Below, in pieces: positions 1-8,797 of a stretch of 64,000 bases of DNA. Both the position numbers and the translations under genes were made by a program. A model generated the notes under the pieces. It ran no database searches and had not been told where the DNA came from. It was given only the letters and a program-made list of their open reading frames with translations. The stretch is from Alphaproteobacteria bacterium. Lineage in GTDB: Bacteria; Pseudomonadota; Alphaproteobacteria; Micavibrionales; UBA2020. How positions within the stretch are numbered: position 1 is the stretch's first letter; each line of letters begins with the position of its first letter. The stretch spans positions 20,963 through 84,962 of the forward strand of contig JAIOQI010000043.1 of NCBI GenBank assembly GCA_021413445.1, in the 5' to 3' direction.

Positions 1-23
1 TTTTCATATTTACAGGAAATTTA

Positions 24-52
24 TTGACATAAAATATTTTTCTGTTTACACT
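24..52 (+). promoter_or_regulatory. Sigma-70-type promoter for the first gene
   Basis: A perfect TTGACA (24-29), a 17-base spacer and TACACT (47-52, four of six consensus positions) lie just upstream of a well-spaced ribosome binding site and the start at 84. Seen in sequence; activity is inferred. Confidence 0.6.
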
Positions 53-83
53 CTGCTCACGTTATACATAAAAGGAGAAAACG

Positions 84-359
84 ATGATAAGCAAAATTTT
101 TAACGAAGCCGGCGTAAAAGAGTTCAAGGCCATAGCGGAAGCTTTGGGGCTGCCTTCTGCAGACGCGGCGCTCTTCCATGCTTTTTGCCTGCTTGACCTG
201 GCGAAAAAGGCAAAAGAGCAAGGCAAAGTACTGGGCGTCCTTACGGTAAAAGACGATAAGGTTACGTCGGTGGACGCGGTTGTCACGCCGTTGGAAAGCG
301 GCACCGGCAACATAAAAGTTACCTACACTGCGGGCAGCACCTTTAAGCTGAACCCCTGA
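84..359 (+). CDS. Small hypothetical protein (91 aa)
   Basis: I do not recognise this 91-residue protein. It has no signal peptide, membrane segment or metal motif. The N-terminal half looks helical (Ala/Lys/Glu-rich, MISKIFNEAGVKEFKAIAEA) and the C-terminal half looks like beta strands (VLGVLTVKDDKVTSVDAV). The start is supported by AAAGGAGA eight bases upstream and by a good promoter. It is probably monocistronic: fsa follows after an 81-base gap with a short hairpin (AGACTG/CAGTCT, 402-417) that lacks a T-run. It is probably cytoplasmic. Confidence 0.7.
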   Translation: MISKIFNEAGVKEFKAIAEALGLPSADAALFHAFCLLDLAKKAKEQGKVLGVLTVKDDKVTSVDAVVTPLESGTGNIKVTYTAGSTFKLNP

Positions 360-440
360 TTTTCGCCGTCAACGCAGTAGATTATTAGCCCCTCTTTCGC
401 TAGACTGAAAACAGTCTTAATGCGAAGAGGGCTTAACATC

Positions 441-1109
441 ATGAAATTCTTTGTCGATACCGCGGATTTAGCTGAAATCAAGGACTTAGCCTCGACCGGC
501 TTGCTGGATGGCGTGACCACCAACCCCTCGCTGGTGGCGCAATCGGGCGCCAAGAGCTTCATCGCCCTGATCGAGGAAATCTGCAAGGTGGTCAAGGGCC
601 CGGTCAGCGCCGAAGTCGCCGCCACCGATTATGCCACCATGCTCAAGGAAGGCCAGCGCCTCGCCAAGATCGCCAAGAACGTCGCGGTCAAGGTGCCGCT
701 GACGCCGGACGGGCTGAAAGTGTGCAAGGCGCTCAGCGACGGCGGCACGATGGTGAACGTCACGCTCTGCTTCTCCGCTTCGCAGGCCATTCTCGCCGCC
801 AAGGCGGGGGCGAGTTTCATCTCGCCGTTTATCGGCCGCCTCGACGATATTTCCACCGACGGCATGCAGCTGGTCCGCGACATCGTGCAGATCTACAAAA
901 ACTATCCGGCCTTCAAGACCGAGGTGCTGGTCGCCTCCATCCGCCACCCGCTGCATCTGGTCGATGCTGCAAGGATCGGCGCCCATGTCGCGACCATCCC
1001 GCCCAAGGTCATCCGCCAGCTCTATTCCCACCCGCTGACCGACAAGGGCCTCGCCGCCTTCGTCGCCGACTGGCAGAAAACCGGGCAAAGCATACTGGAC
1101 GCGGCGTAA
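441..1109 (+). CDS. fsa: Fructose-6-phosphate aldolase / transaldolase (FSA family)
   Basis: This 222-residue protein matches the short transaldolase/FSA family (usually 210-220 aa). It opens with [13 protein letters not shown], followed by the GVTTNPSL substrate loop (about 24-31) and the Schiff-base lysine in VAVKVPLT (Lys84). A TIPP element near the C-terminus is also typical. The family transfers dihydroxyacetone units in the non-oxidative pentose phosphate pathway or cleaves fructose-6-phosphate; the sequence alone does not decide between the two. An in-frame ATG at 420 is rejected because the family start is at 441, where GAGGG lies upstream. The DUF484 gene begins one base after the stop, so fsa, DUF484 and xerC probably form one transcript. 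Confidence 0.92.
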   Translation: MKFFVDTADLAEIKDLASTGLLDGVTTNPSLVAQSGAKSFIALIEEICKVVKGPVSAEVAATDYATMLKEGQRLAKIAKNVAVKVPLTPDGLKVCKALSDGGTMVNVTLCFSASQAILAAKAGASFISPFIGRLDDISTDGMQLVRDIVQIYKNYPAFKTEVLVASIRHPLHLVDAARIGAHVATIPPKVIRQLYSHPLTDKGLAAFVADWQKTGQSILDAA

Positions 1110-1110
1110 C

Positions 1111-1803
1111 ATGAAAGAATCCGTCATGGCAAAAGCCCCGAAACAACTCGATGACGTCGGCGTGCTGGCCTACCTGAAAGCAAATCCGGATTTTTTCAAC
1201 GCGCATCCGGATGCGCTCCCCGGCGCGCCGCAGGGCAAGGGTGTGGTCGATTTCCAGCAGCGCATGCTGGAAAAGCTGAAAAGCGACAAATCCAACGCCC
1301 AGCGCCTGCAAAAGGAACTGGTCGAGAACGTCCGTGCCAACATGGACAACCTGAACCGCATCCAGATGGCGGTGCTGGTGATCCTGGAAGCGGAAAGCTT
1401 CGAGGAATTCGTCGAGACCGTCACCCAGGACCTGCCGATGCTGCTGGATGTCGATACCGTCAACCTGGTCATCGAATCCACTTCCAAGGAAATCCCCTTC
1501 ATCAACCAGGCCGGCATCCGCTTAGCCAAGCCGGGCACGGTGAAGAAATGGCTCAGCACCGGCGACGCCCTGCTGCAGAACAACATCAACGGCGCGGAAG
1601 AAATTTTCGGCCCCGGCGCCGGGCTGGTCAAAAGCCACGCGCTGGTGCGGCTGGAGATCAGCCAGAGCACACCCGCCGGCATCATCGCCTTCGGCTCGCG
1701 CGACCCGGAGGCCTTCCAGCCGCATCAGGCCGTGGACCAGATCGGCTTCCTGGCGCCAGTGGTAGAACGCTGTTTCCGCATATGGCTGGGCCTTCAGGTA
1801 TAG
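1111..1803 (+). CDS. DUF484 family GAF-like protein
   Basis: This 230-residue protein has the DUF484 signature: an N-terminal stretch VLAYLKANPDFFNAHPDAL, then a helical/coiled-coil segment (about 48-75), then a GAF-like domain ending in a conserved GSRDPEAF-like element. The biochemical role is unknown. The gene sits directly before xerC in many proteobacteria, and here the two overlap by 22 bases, which implies translational coupling. The start is uncertain between 1111 and 1126 (MAKAPK), as neither has a strong ribosome binding site. Confidence 0.85.
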   Translation: MKESVMAKAPKQLDDVGVLAYLKANPDFFNAHPDALPGAPQGKGVVDFQQRMLEKLKSDKSNAQRLQKELVENVRANMDNLNRIQMAVLVILEAESFEEFVETVTQDLPMLLDVDTVNLVIESTSKEIPFINQAGIRLAKPGTVKKWLSTGDALLQNNINGAEEIFGPGAGLVKSHALVRLEISQSTPAGIIAFGSRDPEAFQPHQAVDQIGFLAPVVERCFRIWLGLQV

Positions 1804-2744
1804 CCGCCGCCCCTCCCTCCGCCGCCGCCGATCTGGCGGCGCGTTTCGACGCCTGGTTGCGTTTCCTGCAACATGAAAAGCATTTCTCGCGCCATACGCT
1901 GCGCGCCTACAGCAAGGACATTCTGTATTTTTTCGACTTCCTGACGCAGCACCTCGGCAAGCCGCCTTCCCTCAACGACCTCGGCGCCGCCTCCCTGCGC
2001 GATTTCAGGAGCTGGCTGACCCAGCGCGTGGTCGATGGCGTCAGCAACGCGACCCGCGCGCGCCAGTTGTCCAGCATCCGCAGCTTTCTCAAGTGGCTCG
2101 ACAAACAGGGCATCCTGCACAATGCCGCCATCGGCTGCGTGCGGACGCCGAAACTGCCGAAAAAACTGCCGCGCAGCCTGCCGGTCAAACAGGCAAAAAT
2201 TTTAACGGACAACATGGATGGCATTCACAATCAGGAGCCGTGGATCGCCCACCGCGACCGGGCGCTGTTCACCCTGCTTTACGGCTGCGGCCTGCGCATC
2301 GACGAAGCGCTGCAGCTCAACTACGGCACCCGCCCGCAGAACGGCGAATTGCGCGTGATGGGCAAGGGCCGCAGGGAACGGCTGGTTCCCGTCCTCGACG
2401 TCGTCCAGAAGATGCTCGACGACTATATCGCCCACTGCCCCATCCCTTTTGAAAAAGATACGCCGCTGTTCCTCGGCAGCCGCGGCGGGCGGCTGAATCA
2501 GGGCGTCGCGCAACGGCAGCTGCGCATTCTCAGGAAGACCCTCGGCCTGCCGGAAAGCCTGACGCCGCATGCGCTGCGCCACAGCTTCGCCACGCATATC
2601 CTGGCGAACGGCGCCAACCTGCGCGTGATTCAGGAATTGCTCGGCCACGCCTCGCTGCGCAGCACCCAGCGCTACACCGACTTTGACGACGCGCAGCTCA
2701 TGGCGATTTACATGAAGTCACATCCGCGCGCCCGCAGCGACTGA
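1782..2744 (+). CDS. xerC: Tyrosine recombinase XerC
   Basis: A 320-residue site-specific recombinase that with XerD resolves chromosome dimers at dif. It has an N-terminal SAM-like DNA-binding domain (FLQHEKHFSRHTLRAYSKDI) and a complete catalytic set: Arg in CGLRIDEAL (about 172), Lys in GKGRRERLVP, HALRHSFATH (His and Arg), His in LLGHASL, and the Tyr nucleophile in STQRYTDF (about 297). The start is placed at 1782 inside the DUF484 gene. Context (DUF484-xerC) argues for the housekeeping enzyme rather than an element integrase, and nothing else mobile is nearby. Confidence 0.93.
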   Translation: MAGPSGIAAAPPSAAADLAARFDAWLRFLQHEKHFSRHTLRAYSKDILYFFDFLTQHLGKPPSLNDLGAASLRDFRSWLTQRVVDGVSNATRARQLSSIRSFLKWLDKQGILHNAAIGCVRTPKLPKKLPRSLPVKQAKILTDNMDGIHNQEPWIAHRDRALFTLLYGCGLRIDEALQLNYGTRPQNGELRVMGKGRRERLVPVLDVVQKMLDDYIAHCPIPFEKDTPLFLGSRGGRLNQGVAQRQLRILRKTLGLPESLTPHALRHSFATHILANGANLRVIQELLGHASLRSTQRYTDFDDAQLMAIYMKSHPRARSD

Positions 2745-3326
2745 CGGTTTCCGGCTTAAGTCATTAAACCTTTTTTCAAGCCGCTTGCGGCTTTGCCAGT
2801 AATCCCATTGAGTAATGTCCTGATAGCTCCTGATCCCCAGCGGCTGCTTCACCTCGGCCCAGAGGGCGGCGTGGGTGGCATACGGATCCAGCTCCACGAT
2901 ACGCTGCACCATCGCCTTCAGTTCCGCCTGCTGCTCCTTGTTGATTTTCTGATGACTGACCCCCCAGGCCATCAGCGGCAAGACCATCACCATGACCGCG
3001 ATGGCGAGTGTTGCCAGCCTGCGTTTTCCGCCGCCGCCGGCATGGTCATACAACTGTGATTTGTCCAGCACCGCCTTGATTTCCATGCGCACGGAGGTCG
3101 GGTCCTCCATATCCACTTCCTGCTGCCCTGAATAATGGTTGAGGAAAGAGAGCATCAACTGGTCCGTCACCTCGTCTTCATGGTGAAAGTAACGCGCCAT
3201 CAGCGCGGCGGCGCGCTGCTTTTGCCTGGCCGTCAGGAAACGCTTCTCCGACTTCAGCCACGTCTCCAGGCAGCGCGACGCCTGTTCAATCGGCGCCAGA
3301 ATAGCCAGTTTCTTTTCCCATCGCAT
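2718..3326 (-). CDS. Hypothetical single-pass membrane protein
   Basis: A 202-residue protein I do not recognise. The N-terminal half is charged and helical, with a candidate cytoplasmic domain to about residue 115. One clear hydrophobic segment (LATLAIAVMVMVLPLMAWGV, about 120-139) follows a KRR cluster, so the N-terminus should be inside. The remainder would be periplasmic, with a predicted amphipathic helix and a WDYWQSRKRLEKRF element. The start at 3326 follows GGGAGG; the longer frame from 3362 has no such site. Its 3' end overlaps the end of xerC by 27 bases in convergent orientation. Confidence 0.72.
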   Translation of the reverse strand: MRWEKKLAILAPIEQASRCLETWLKSEKRFLTARQKQRAAALMARYFHHEDEVTDQLMLSFLNHYSGQQEVDMEDPTSVRMEIKAVLDKSQLYDHAGGGGKRRLATLAIAVMVMVLPLMAWGVSHQKINKEQQAELKAMVQRIVELDPYATHAALWAEVKQPLGIRSYQDITQWDYWQSRKRLEKRFNDLSRKPSVAAGARM

Positions 3327-3437
3327 GAGCACCCTCCCGAGTACGACTGAATGTAGATACAACCTATAGATGAAAAATTAATTACTTGCAACTAAAAATT
3401 GCATATGCTATCCTTGGGGAAGAATGAAGGGGTCAGC

Positions 3438-3887
3438 ATGAATAAGCTTTATCGCCTTGCATACCTTATAATATTGTTATCATTGACTTTTTCCGCCGCC
3501 GAAGCCTCTCCCCGCCAGGAGGTGCTGCAGGGGCCGATGACGGGGGAGGTCCTTAACGTCCTCGACGGGGACACCGTCAACGTCAAAATCCGCGTCTGGA
3601 TCGGGCAGGAAATCGAGACCAGCCTGCGCATCGAAGGCATCGACGCGCCGGAAATCAAGGGCAAGTGCGAAAAAGAACGCACGCTGGCCGAAGCGGCGCG
3701 GCAGGAAGTCGAGCGCCTGCTGAGCGACAACCTGATCCGGGTTTACAACGTCCGCCTGGAAAAATACGCCGGCCGCGTGATGGCGGAAGCGCAGACCACG
3801 CAAGGCATCGACATCGGCAAACACATGATCGAAAAAGGCCTGGCCCGCCCCTACCACGGGGAAAAGCGCCAGCCGTGGTGTTCTTAA
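3438..3887 (+). CDS. Secreted thermonuclease (SNase-like)
   Basis: A 149-residue protein with an N-terminal signal peptide (LAYLIILLSLTFSAAEA) and one staphylococcal nuclease-type OB domain. The domain motifs are VLDGDTVNVKI, RIEGIDAPEI (including an active-site Arg and Asp) and EKYAGRVMAE. The family hydrolyses DNA and RNA with calcium; here it would act in the periplasm or outside the cell, for nutrient scavenging or DNA clearance. The ATG at 3438 follows AAGGGG. The gene is convergent with the ankyrin gene, overlapping its end by four bases; a small AAGGC/GCCTT hairpin lies at the junction. Confidence 0.88.
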   Translation: MNKLYRLAYLIILLSLTFSAAEASPRQEVLQGPMTGEVLNVLDGDTVNVKIRVWIGQEIETSLRIEGIDAPEIKGKCEKERTLAEAARQEVERLLSDNLIRVYNVRLEKYAGRVMAEAQTTQGIDIGKHMIEKGLARPYHGEKRQPWCS

Positions 3888-4528
3888 GGCTTGAAGCCTT
3901 TAAAACCGGTCCCTTTATGTTTTTCTTTCAGCGTCATCTGATGATAGGCCGCCTGCACGACGGCGAAATCAACGCCTAAAAATTCCTTGCCGTCCTCCGG
4001 CACTTTTTGCCACACCGCCTGCATCTCCTCCAGCCGCCCGCGCCAGAGGGCCGGTTTCAGGATGTGCTGCAGCTGCAGGCTCCCGACCGCCAGATCCAGA
4101 AGGTCGCGCCTGCCCTCGTGTTCCCTGAACTGCGACAAATCCCGCAAAGTCAGGCGATCTCCCGCCGCGATCATCTTCTCCGTAACTTTACCCAGACATC
4201 CCATCTTGCAGGCGCGCACCAGCGCCACCTCGTCGGTGTCCCCATATTCCTGCCGCAGCCAGTTTTTAATATCAGCCTGCGCCGCCATATCTGCAAAAAA
4301 CGCCGCTTTCTCCGCACCGATGGCTTCCTGCAAAAGAGCCGCCACTTCGTGATGGCCGTCGAACAGCGCCAGGTTCAAAGCGGCGCCGTTCCTGCCAAAA
4401 GGGTCGGCGCCTTGCTCCAACAGCGTTTTCACCGCCTCCAGATGCCCTGCGAAGGCAGCCGTGCTCAGGGCATCATCCATGTCCCTGTGAAACATGGCAT
4501 TCTTTCTTGAGTTTTCGTCACCGGTCAT
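3884..4528 (-). CDS. Ankyrin-repeat protein with a shared Trp-rich C-terminal unit
   Basis: A 214-residue cytoplasmic protein. Residues about 16-68 carry two ankyrin repeats (LSTAAFAGHLEAVKTLLEQG; LNLALFDGHHEVAALL). Residues about 112-176 form a different unit ending in LWRGRLEEMQAVWQKV. This matches the repeat of the 503-residue protein at 38150-39661, including its position near a basic C-terminus, so the two genes are related. AGGAG precedes the start. The start codon overlaps the xthA stop by 11 bases, so the pair is translationally coupled. A role as a protein-protein adaptor is inference. Confidence 0.82.
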   Translation of the reverse strand: MTGDENSRKNAMFHRDMDDALSTAAFAGHLEAVKTLLEQGADPFGRNGAALNLALFDGHHEVAALLQEAIGAEKAAFFADMAAQADIKNWLRQEYGDTDEVALVRACKMGCLGKVTEKMIAAGDRLTLRDLSQFREHEGRRDLLDLAVGSLQLQHILKPALWRGRLEEMQAVWQKVPEDGKEFLGVDFAVVQAAYHQMTLKEKHKGTGFKGFKP

Positions 4529-5339
4529 TTTTCACTCCTGCGTCAAGCTTCAAGTCCAGCACCACCGGCGCGTGGTCGCTGGGCCTTTCCCAGCCGCGCA
4601 CGTCGCGCAATATCTGGTGTTTTTTCAAGGCCGGCTTCAGGTCCTTGGTCACCCAGATATGGTCGAGGCGGCGGCCCTTGTCCGCCCTATCCCAGTCTTC
4701 GGCGCGGTAGCTCCACCATGAATAGAGCTTTTCCTCCCCGGGGACGAAATGGCGGATGGCATCGACCCAGCCGGCGGAGCGGTAGAATTTTTCGAACTTC
4801 TCGATTTCCATCGGCGTGTGCGACACCACATTCCGCATCTTCTCATGGTCCCAGACATCATTCTCCAGCGGCGCGATATTCAGGTCGCCGACCACGATCA
4901 TCGAATTTTTAGCTGATCTTTCCTCGGCGAACCACTGCGTCAGCTCATCGACAAAAGCGAGCTTGTGCCGGAATTTATCGGACTCCATATCCGGCTCATA
5001 GCCGCCGGCGGGAATATAAATATTGTGCAGCTCGAAGGTTTTTCCCGGCGCCTTGACCTTGACCGAGATGTGGCGGCAGTCGTTTTTTCCGCAGCGCTGG
5101 TACACCTCCGGCTCGGCCAGCGGCAGTTTTGAGAACACCGCCACGCCGTTATAGCCCTTCATGCCGGCAAAGTGATAATGCGCAAAGCCTTTGGCCACCA
5201 GCGCCTCCACCGGAAAAAATTCGTCCGGGGTCTTGGTCTCCTGCAGGCAAAAAACGTCCGGCTTCTGCGCATCGATCAGCTGTGTCAGCAGGTCGAGCCG
5301 CAGGCGGACAGAATTGATGTTCCAGGTGATAAGGCGCAT
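4518..5339 (-). CDS. xthA: Exodeoxyribonuclease III
   Basis: A 273-residue AP endonuclease / 3'-5' exonuclease of the exonuclease III family, acting in base excision repair. It shows the expected motifs in order: MRLITWNINSVR, CLQETK, GYNGVAVFS, VVGDLNIAP, YSWWSYR, LDHIWVT and the terminal SDHAPVV with the catalytic Asp-His. The start at 5339 matches the family N-terminus; ATGs at 5366 and 5351 lie in frame upstream and AAGGGG sits between them, so a slightly longer form is possible. It is first in a two-gene unit with the ankyrin protein. Confidence 0.93.
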   Translation of the reverse strand: MRLITWNINSVRLRLDLLTQLIDAQKPDVFCLQETKTPDEFFPVEALVAKGFAHYHFAGMKGYNGVAVFSKLPLAEPEVYQRCGKNDCRHISVKVKAPGKTFELHNIYIPAGGYEPDMESDKFRHKLAFVDELTQWFAEERSAKNSMIVVGDLNIAPLENDVWDHEKMRNVVSHTPMEIEKFEKFYRSAGWVDAIRHFVPGEEKLYSWWSYRAEDWDRADKGRRLDHIWVTKDLKPALKKHQILRDVRGWERPSDHAPVVLDLKLDAGVKNDR

Positions 5340-5461
5340 GCCTCTTTCCATACCCCTTATCTCCATGATTATAAAGATAAAATTATTGGTATTCCGTCGT
5401 TGACATATTCTCCTTGTTTACGTACCATAACCTCGGAATCACATAATACCTGGAGAAACAC

Positions 5462-6079
5462 ATGAGAAAACTTCCCTCCCTTATCCTGCAATTCGCTGCC
5501 GCCGCCACGCTGGCTTTCTCCGGTTGCACGGTTTTCCCCAAGACCTCAAAGCTGCATAACGTCAAGATCGGCTCCGTGCAGGAAAACAGCGATGTTTTTG
5601 TCGGCGTCGATGACCTAGCCGCGCGCCTCACCAAGATAAAAAAGGGCATGAGCGACACGGCGGTCTATGACACGCTCGGCGTTTCCCCAAAACGGTTTTA
5701 TACCATCCCCGACGACCAGAAGATGAAATACGTCGATGGCCCGCAGGTCGCGCAGCCGCACACCGCCGAAGAGCAGGACAAGATCAAGGCCCGCGCCGAC
5801 AGCTACACGGTCCGTGAGCTGGTTTACAGGAGCGTCACCACAAAAGCCGGCGTCAACCTGGTCCTGACCAAGGAAACCCAGACCACCGGCTACGACCTCA
5901 GGCTGCAGGTCACCTTCAAGGACGGCATTCTCGACAAGGTCACCCTTGCCGGCATCCAGGAAATCAACCGCTACAACAAGGAGACGATTATCTCCCTGAT
6001 CAGCACCGCCGCCCGAGGCGGCGGCGCGGACGCCCTGCAGCTCATCATCAAGAACTCGGTCAAGGTTCCCGGGCTCTGA
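5462..6079 (+). CDS. Hypothetical lipoprotein
   Basis: A 205-residue protein with a lipoprotein signal: basic n-region, hydrophobic core and lipobox LAFSGC with the acylated Cys at position 22. The residue after Cys is Thr, so outer-membrane sorting is expected. The mature part contains LTKIKKGMSDTAVYDTLGVSPKRF, which resembles the small BamE/SmpA-type element (K.GM....V...LG), followed by strand-rich sequence. A BamE-like fold is only a suggestion. The ribosome binding site is CCTGGAGA. It stands alone, followed by a strong terminator. Confidence 0.78.
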   Translation: MRKLPSLILQFAAAATLAFSGCTVFPKTSKLHNVKIGSVQENSDVFVGVDDLAARLTKIKKGMSDTAVYDTLGVSPKRFYTIPDDQKMKYVDGPQVAQPHTAEEQDKIKARADSYTVRELVYRSVTTKAGVNLVLTKETQTTGYDLRLQVTFKDGILDKVTLAGIQEINRYNKETIISLISTAARGGGADALQLIIKNSVKVPGL

Positions 6080-6105
6080 CGTCTTGGCCGTTTACACCCT
6101 GAAAT

Positions 6106-6137
6106 AAAAAGGCCCGTGAAATTCACTGGCCTTTTTT
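6106..6137 (+). terminator. Rho-independent terminator after the lipoprotein gene
   Basis: Hairpin GGCC-C-GTGAA / TTCAC-T-GGCC with an A-run before it and seven T after it. Confidence 0.85.
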
Positions 6138-6152
6138 TATCTCTTATCGCCG

Positions 6153-6755
6153 TTACGGCTGCGGCGGCTTAGGGCCCTTTTTTGCAGGGTTGTCCAGCGC
6201 CTCCAGCGCCGCGCGGGATTTCACCAGCGCCTCGCCGAAAATCTTGTCGAGGCCGGGATTCTGCCCCTTCACGGTGGCAAAACTCTGTTCGAGGCCTTTC
6301 AGGATATTCCAGCGCACCTGATGATGCTTGTCTATTTTGGCGCGGCCGATCAGCTGGTCGTTCATGGTGGAAAGCCCCTCGACCAGGAACAGGCGGGTCG
6401 CATCAGCCGGCATGCCGTTGTCGAATTTCACGGCGCTCATGCCGGACAGGTACTTCATCAGTTCCACGGTCCGCTCGCCAAACAGGTTGCGGGATACGTC
6501 CATGGCATTTTGGTCGGCGAGCACATTGCCTTTGGAAGGGCCCATCAGGGTCAGCGTGATTAATTCTTCCGAGCAATCCGAACAGTTGGCGATCAGCAGT
6601 TTTGCGGCGGCGATCGGCTGGTGCAGCATGAAGCTCTCGATGCGCTCCGGTCCAAACATGCTCATGTTGCGGGTGAGCCAGCCGTAGCACATGTTGAGGG
6701 ACTTTTCCCACTTGGGGTTCGCGGGCAGTCCTGATTTTGAATAATCGAAAGGCAT
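6153..6755 (-). CDS. Hypothetical protein (200 aa)
   Basis: An unrecognised, soluble, mainly helical protein. It has a Cys pair in ANCSDCSEE (about 56-61) and a proline-rich basic tail (NPAKKGPKPPQP). AAGGAGA sits seven bases upstream of the ATG. The next gene on this strand upstream is ybaB, whose stop lies 36 bases before this start, so it may be the last gene of the dnaX-ybaB transcript. No catalytic motif is visible. Confidence 0.75.
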   Translation of the reverse strand: MPFDYSKSGLPANPKWEKSLNMCYGWLTRNMSMFGPERIESFMLHQPIAAAKLLIANCSDCSEELITLTLMGPSKGNVLADQNAMDVSRNLFGERTVELMKYLSGMSAVKFDNGMPADATRLFLVEGLSTMNDQLIGRAKIDKHHQVRWNILKGLEQSFATVKGQNPGLDKIFGEALVKSRAALEALDNPAKKGPKPPQP

Positions 6756-6791
6756 TTTTTTCTCCTTAGGGGTTATACTTGGGGTTAAAGG

Positions 6792-7115
6792 TTAAAAGGG
6801 CAGTTCCAGACCGGCGGGAAGACCCATTTCGGTCATGATTTTCTGGGTTTCATCTCCCATTAGTTTTTCCACCTTGCGGCGGGCGTCATTGACGGCGGCA
6901 ATCACCATGTCTTCCAGCACTTCCGCTTCCTGCGGATTGATGAGGGACGGGGCGATCTTCAGGGTCTTGAGCTCGAAGCGGCCGTTAAGGCAGCAGCGGA
7001 CCAGGCCGCCGCCCGCCTCGCCGGTCACTTCCGTCTGCTTGACCCGCGCCTGCAGCTCCTGCATCTTCTGCTTCATCTGCGAGGCTTTTTGCATCATCTG
7101 CACGATATTGGCCAT
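6792..7115 (-). CDS. YbaB/EbfC nucleoid-associated protein
   Basis: A 107-residue protein of the YbaB/EbfC family, which forms dimers shaped like tweezers and binds DNA. It starts MANIVQMMQKASQMKQKMQELQ (helical arm). The family core follows: VTGEAGGGLV, then IAPSLINPQEAEVLEDMVIAAVNDA. It lies three bases after the dnaX stop, the usual dnaX-ybaB pairing; recR, often third, is absent and the next gene is unrelated. Confidence 0.92.
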   Translation of the reverse strand: MANIVQMMQKASQMKQKMQELQARVKQTEVTGEAGGGLVRCCLNGRFELKTLKIAPSLINPQEAEVLEDMVIAAVNDARRKVEKLMGDETQKIMTEMGLPAGLELPF

Positions 7116-7118
7116 GGC

Positions 7119-8774
7119 TTATTTCCTCTCGCGAATGTCGATGATTTTGGCGCCGGGAAAAGATTTCAGCGCCTCGGCCACCACGGGATGCGCCTTGATG
7201 TCGTTCATCACTGTCTGCTGCTGTCCCTGCTTCACCTCGGCCAAGGTCGGCTCGCCGGCTTCGCGCGACAGGCTGACCACCCAGCGCTGACCCGTCCATT
7301 CGCCAAGCTTGTTGGAGATTTGCCCGGCGAGGTTGTGCGGCGCGCCCTCTTTGAGGCGGAGGGACAGATGCCCCTGCTCGAACTTCACCAGATGGACGAA
7401 ATTCATCAGCTGCGATTGCAGGATCGCTTCGCGGCGCTGGCCGAACAGGGCCACCACATCGTTAAAACCGTTCACACAGGCCTGGACGCCGGCATCGAGA
7501 TCGCCCAGCGCGGCAGGCGCCGCCGCCGTGCGCGACATGATCGTCGGCCGGGAAGACCCGCCCCCGGGCGACCCCAGCGGCCCCCCGCCCATGCTCACCG
7601 TGCCGCCGTCTTTCAATTGTTTCAGGACATCCCCCGGCGTCGGCTGGTCCGACACATACATCAGGCGGATCATCAGCATTTCCAGCGCCAACTGCGGGTG
7701 CGGCGCCTGCTGGACTTCCTGCGCGCCCTTGAGCAGCATCTGCCAGGCGCGGGTCAGCACCGGAATCGGCAAGCCCTGCGCCAGCTCCAGGCCGCGCACG
7801 CGCTCGGCCTCCGGCAGGGCCATATCCTTCGCCAGTTCCGGCGCCACCTTGACCTTGGTCAGGTAATGGGTGAGATCGAGCAGGTCCTGCAGCACCATCG
7901 CGGCATCGGCGCCGCCTTTATAAAGGCTGTCGAGCAACGCCAGCGCGGGCTGGCTGCTCCCCTTCATCACCGCCTCGAACAAATCGAGCGTGACGGAGCG
8001 GTCCACCAGCCCCAGCATGTCGCTGACCTGCTGCGCAGTGATTTTTTTCGGCTCGCGGGAAATCGCCTGGTCGAGCAGGCTGAGGCCGTCCCGCGCCGAA
8101 CCGTCGGCGGCGCGCGCGATCATGGCGACGGCGGAGGCATCCGCCGCCACTTTTTCCAGCGCCAGCAATTCGGTGAAATATTTCTCCAGCACACCGGAAT
8201 CGATGCGGCGCAGGTCAAAGCGCTGGCAGCGCGAGAGGATGGTCACCGGCACCTTGCGGATCTCGGTGGTGGCGAAAACGAACTTCACATGCTCCGGCGG
8301 CTCTTCCAGCGTCTTGAGCAGCGCGGCGAAGGCCGACTTGGACAGCATGTGCACTTCGTCAAGGACGAAGATCTTGTAGCGGCCGGCCACCGGCGCATAT
8401 TGCACGGAATCGATCAGGGTGCTGATTCCCTCGACGCTGGTGTTCGAGGCGGCATCCATCTCCAGCACGTCGATGTTGCGGTCCTCGGCGATGGCGCGGC
8501 ATTGTTCGCATTGGCCGCAAGGCGTGATGGTCGGGCCTTTTTCGCAATTGAGCGCCCGGGCGATGATCCGCGCCGTGGTGGTCTTGCCCACCCCGCGCAC
8601 GCCGGTCAGCATGAAGGCATGGGCGATGCGCCCGGACTGGATGGCATTGGTCAGGGTGCGCACCAGCGCTTCCTGACCCTTGAGCTCGGAGAAATTCTGC
8701 GGACGGTACTTCCGCGCCAGAACGCGGTATTCGGCGGAAACGGCTTCAGGTGCGGATGACGCTTTTTTGGCCAC
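7119..8774 (-). CDS. dnaX: DNA polymerase III gamma/tau subunit
   Basis: A 551-residue clamp-loader ATPase. It contains the RuvB-like AAA+ core: RPQNFSELKGQEALV, Walker A GVRGVGKTTTARI, a zinc site with Cys residues around CEKGPTITPCGQCEQC, Walker B FVLDEVHML, and the SRC motif LSRCQRFDL. The C-terminal region shows the tau-like domain. The chosen start is a GTG at 8774 (VAKKASSAPE) preceded by AGGAT. A longer frame reaching 8951 would run through the 4.5S RNA and is rejected. No obvious slippery site for a frameshifted gamma form was seen. Confidence 0.94.
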   Translation of the reverse strand: MAKKASSAPEAVSAEYRVLARKYRPQNFSELKGQEALVRTLTNAIQSGRIAHAFMLTGVRGVGKTTTARIIARALNCEKGPTITPCGQCEQCRAIAEDRNIDVLEMDAASNTSVEGISTLIDSVQYAPVAGRYKIFVLDEVHMLSKSAFAALLKTLEEPPEHVKFVFATTEIRKVPVTILSRCQRFDLRRIDSGVLEKYFTELLALEKVAADASAVAMIARAADGSARDGLSLLDQAISREPKKITAQQVSDMLGLVDRSVTLDLFEAVMKGSSQPALALLDSLYKGGADAAMVLQDLLDLTHYLTKVKVAPELAKDMALPEAERVRGLELAQGLPIPVLTRAWQMLLKGAQEVQQAPHPQLALEMLMIRLMYVSDQPTPGDVLKQLKDGGTVSMGGGPLGSPGGGSSRPTIMSRTAAAPAALGDLDAGVQACVNGFNDVVALFGQRREAILQSQLMNFVHLVKFEQGHLSLRLKEGAPHNLAGQISNKLGEWTGQRWVVSLSREAGEPTLAEVKQGQQQTVMNDIKAHPVVAEALKSFPGAKIIDIRERK

Positions 8775-8797
8775 GAAATGATCCTGTCCCGGTGAAA

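Noticed and set aside
1782..2744. XerC as an element integrase
   Set aside because: Coupling to DUF484, the housekeeping context and the absence of other mobile genes favour the chromosome-dimer resolvase.
3886..3905. Terminator between the nuclease and ankyrin genes
   Set aside because: The AAGGC/GCCTT stem is only five pairs and the T-run is three bases, too weak to call.
7089..8759. 556-codon plus-strand frame opposite dnaX
   Set aside because: Composition is Arg/His-rich and unlike a protein; dnaX on the other strand has full motifs.
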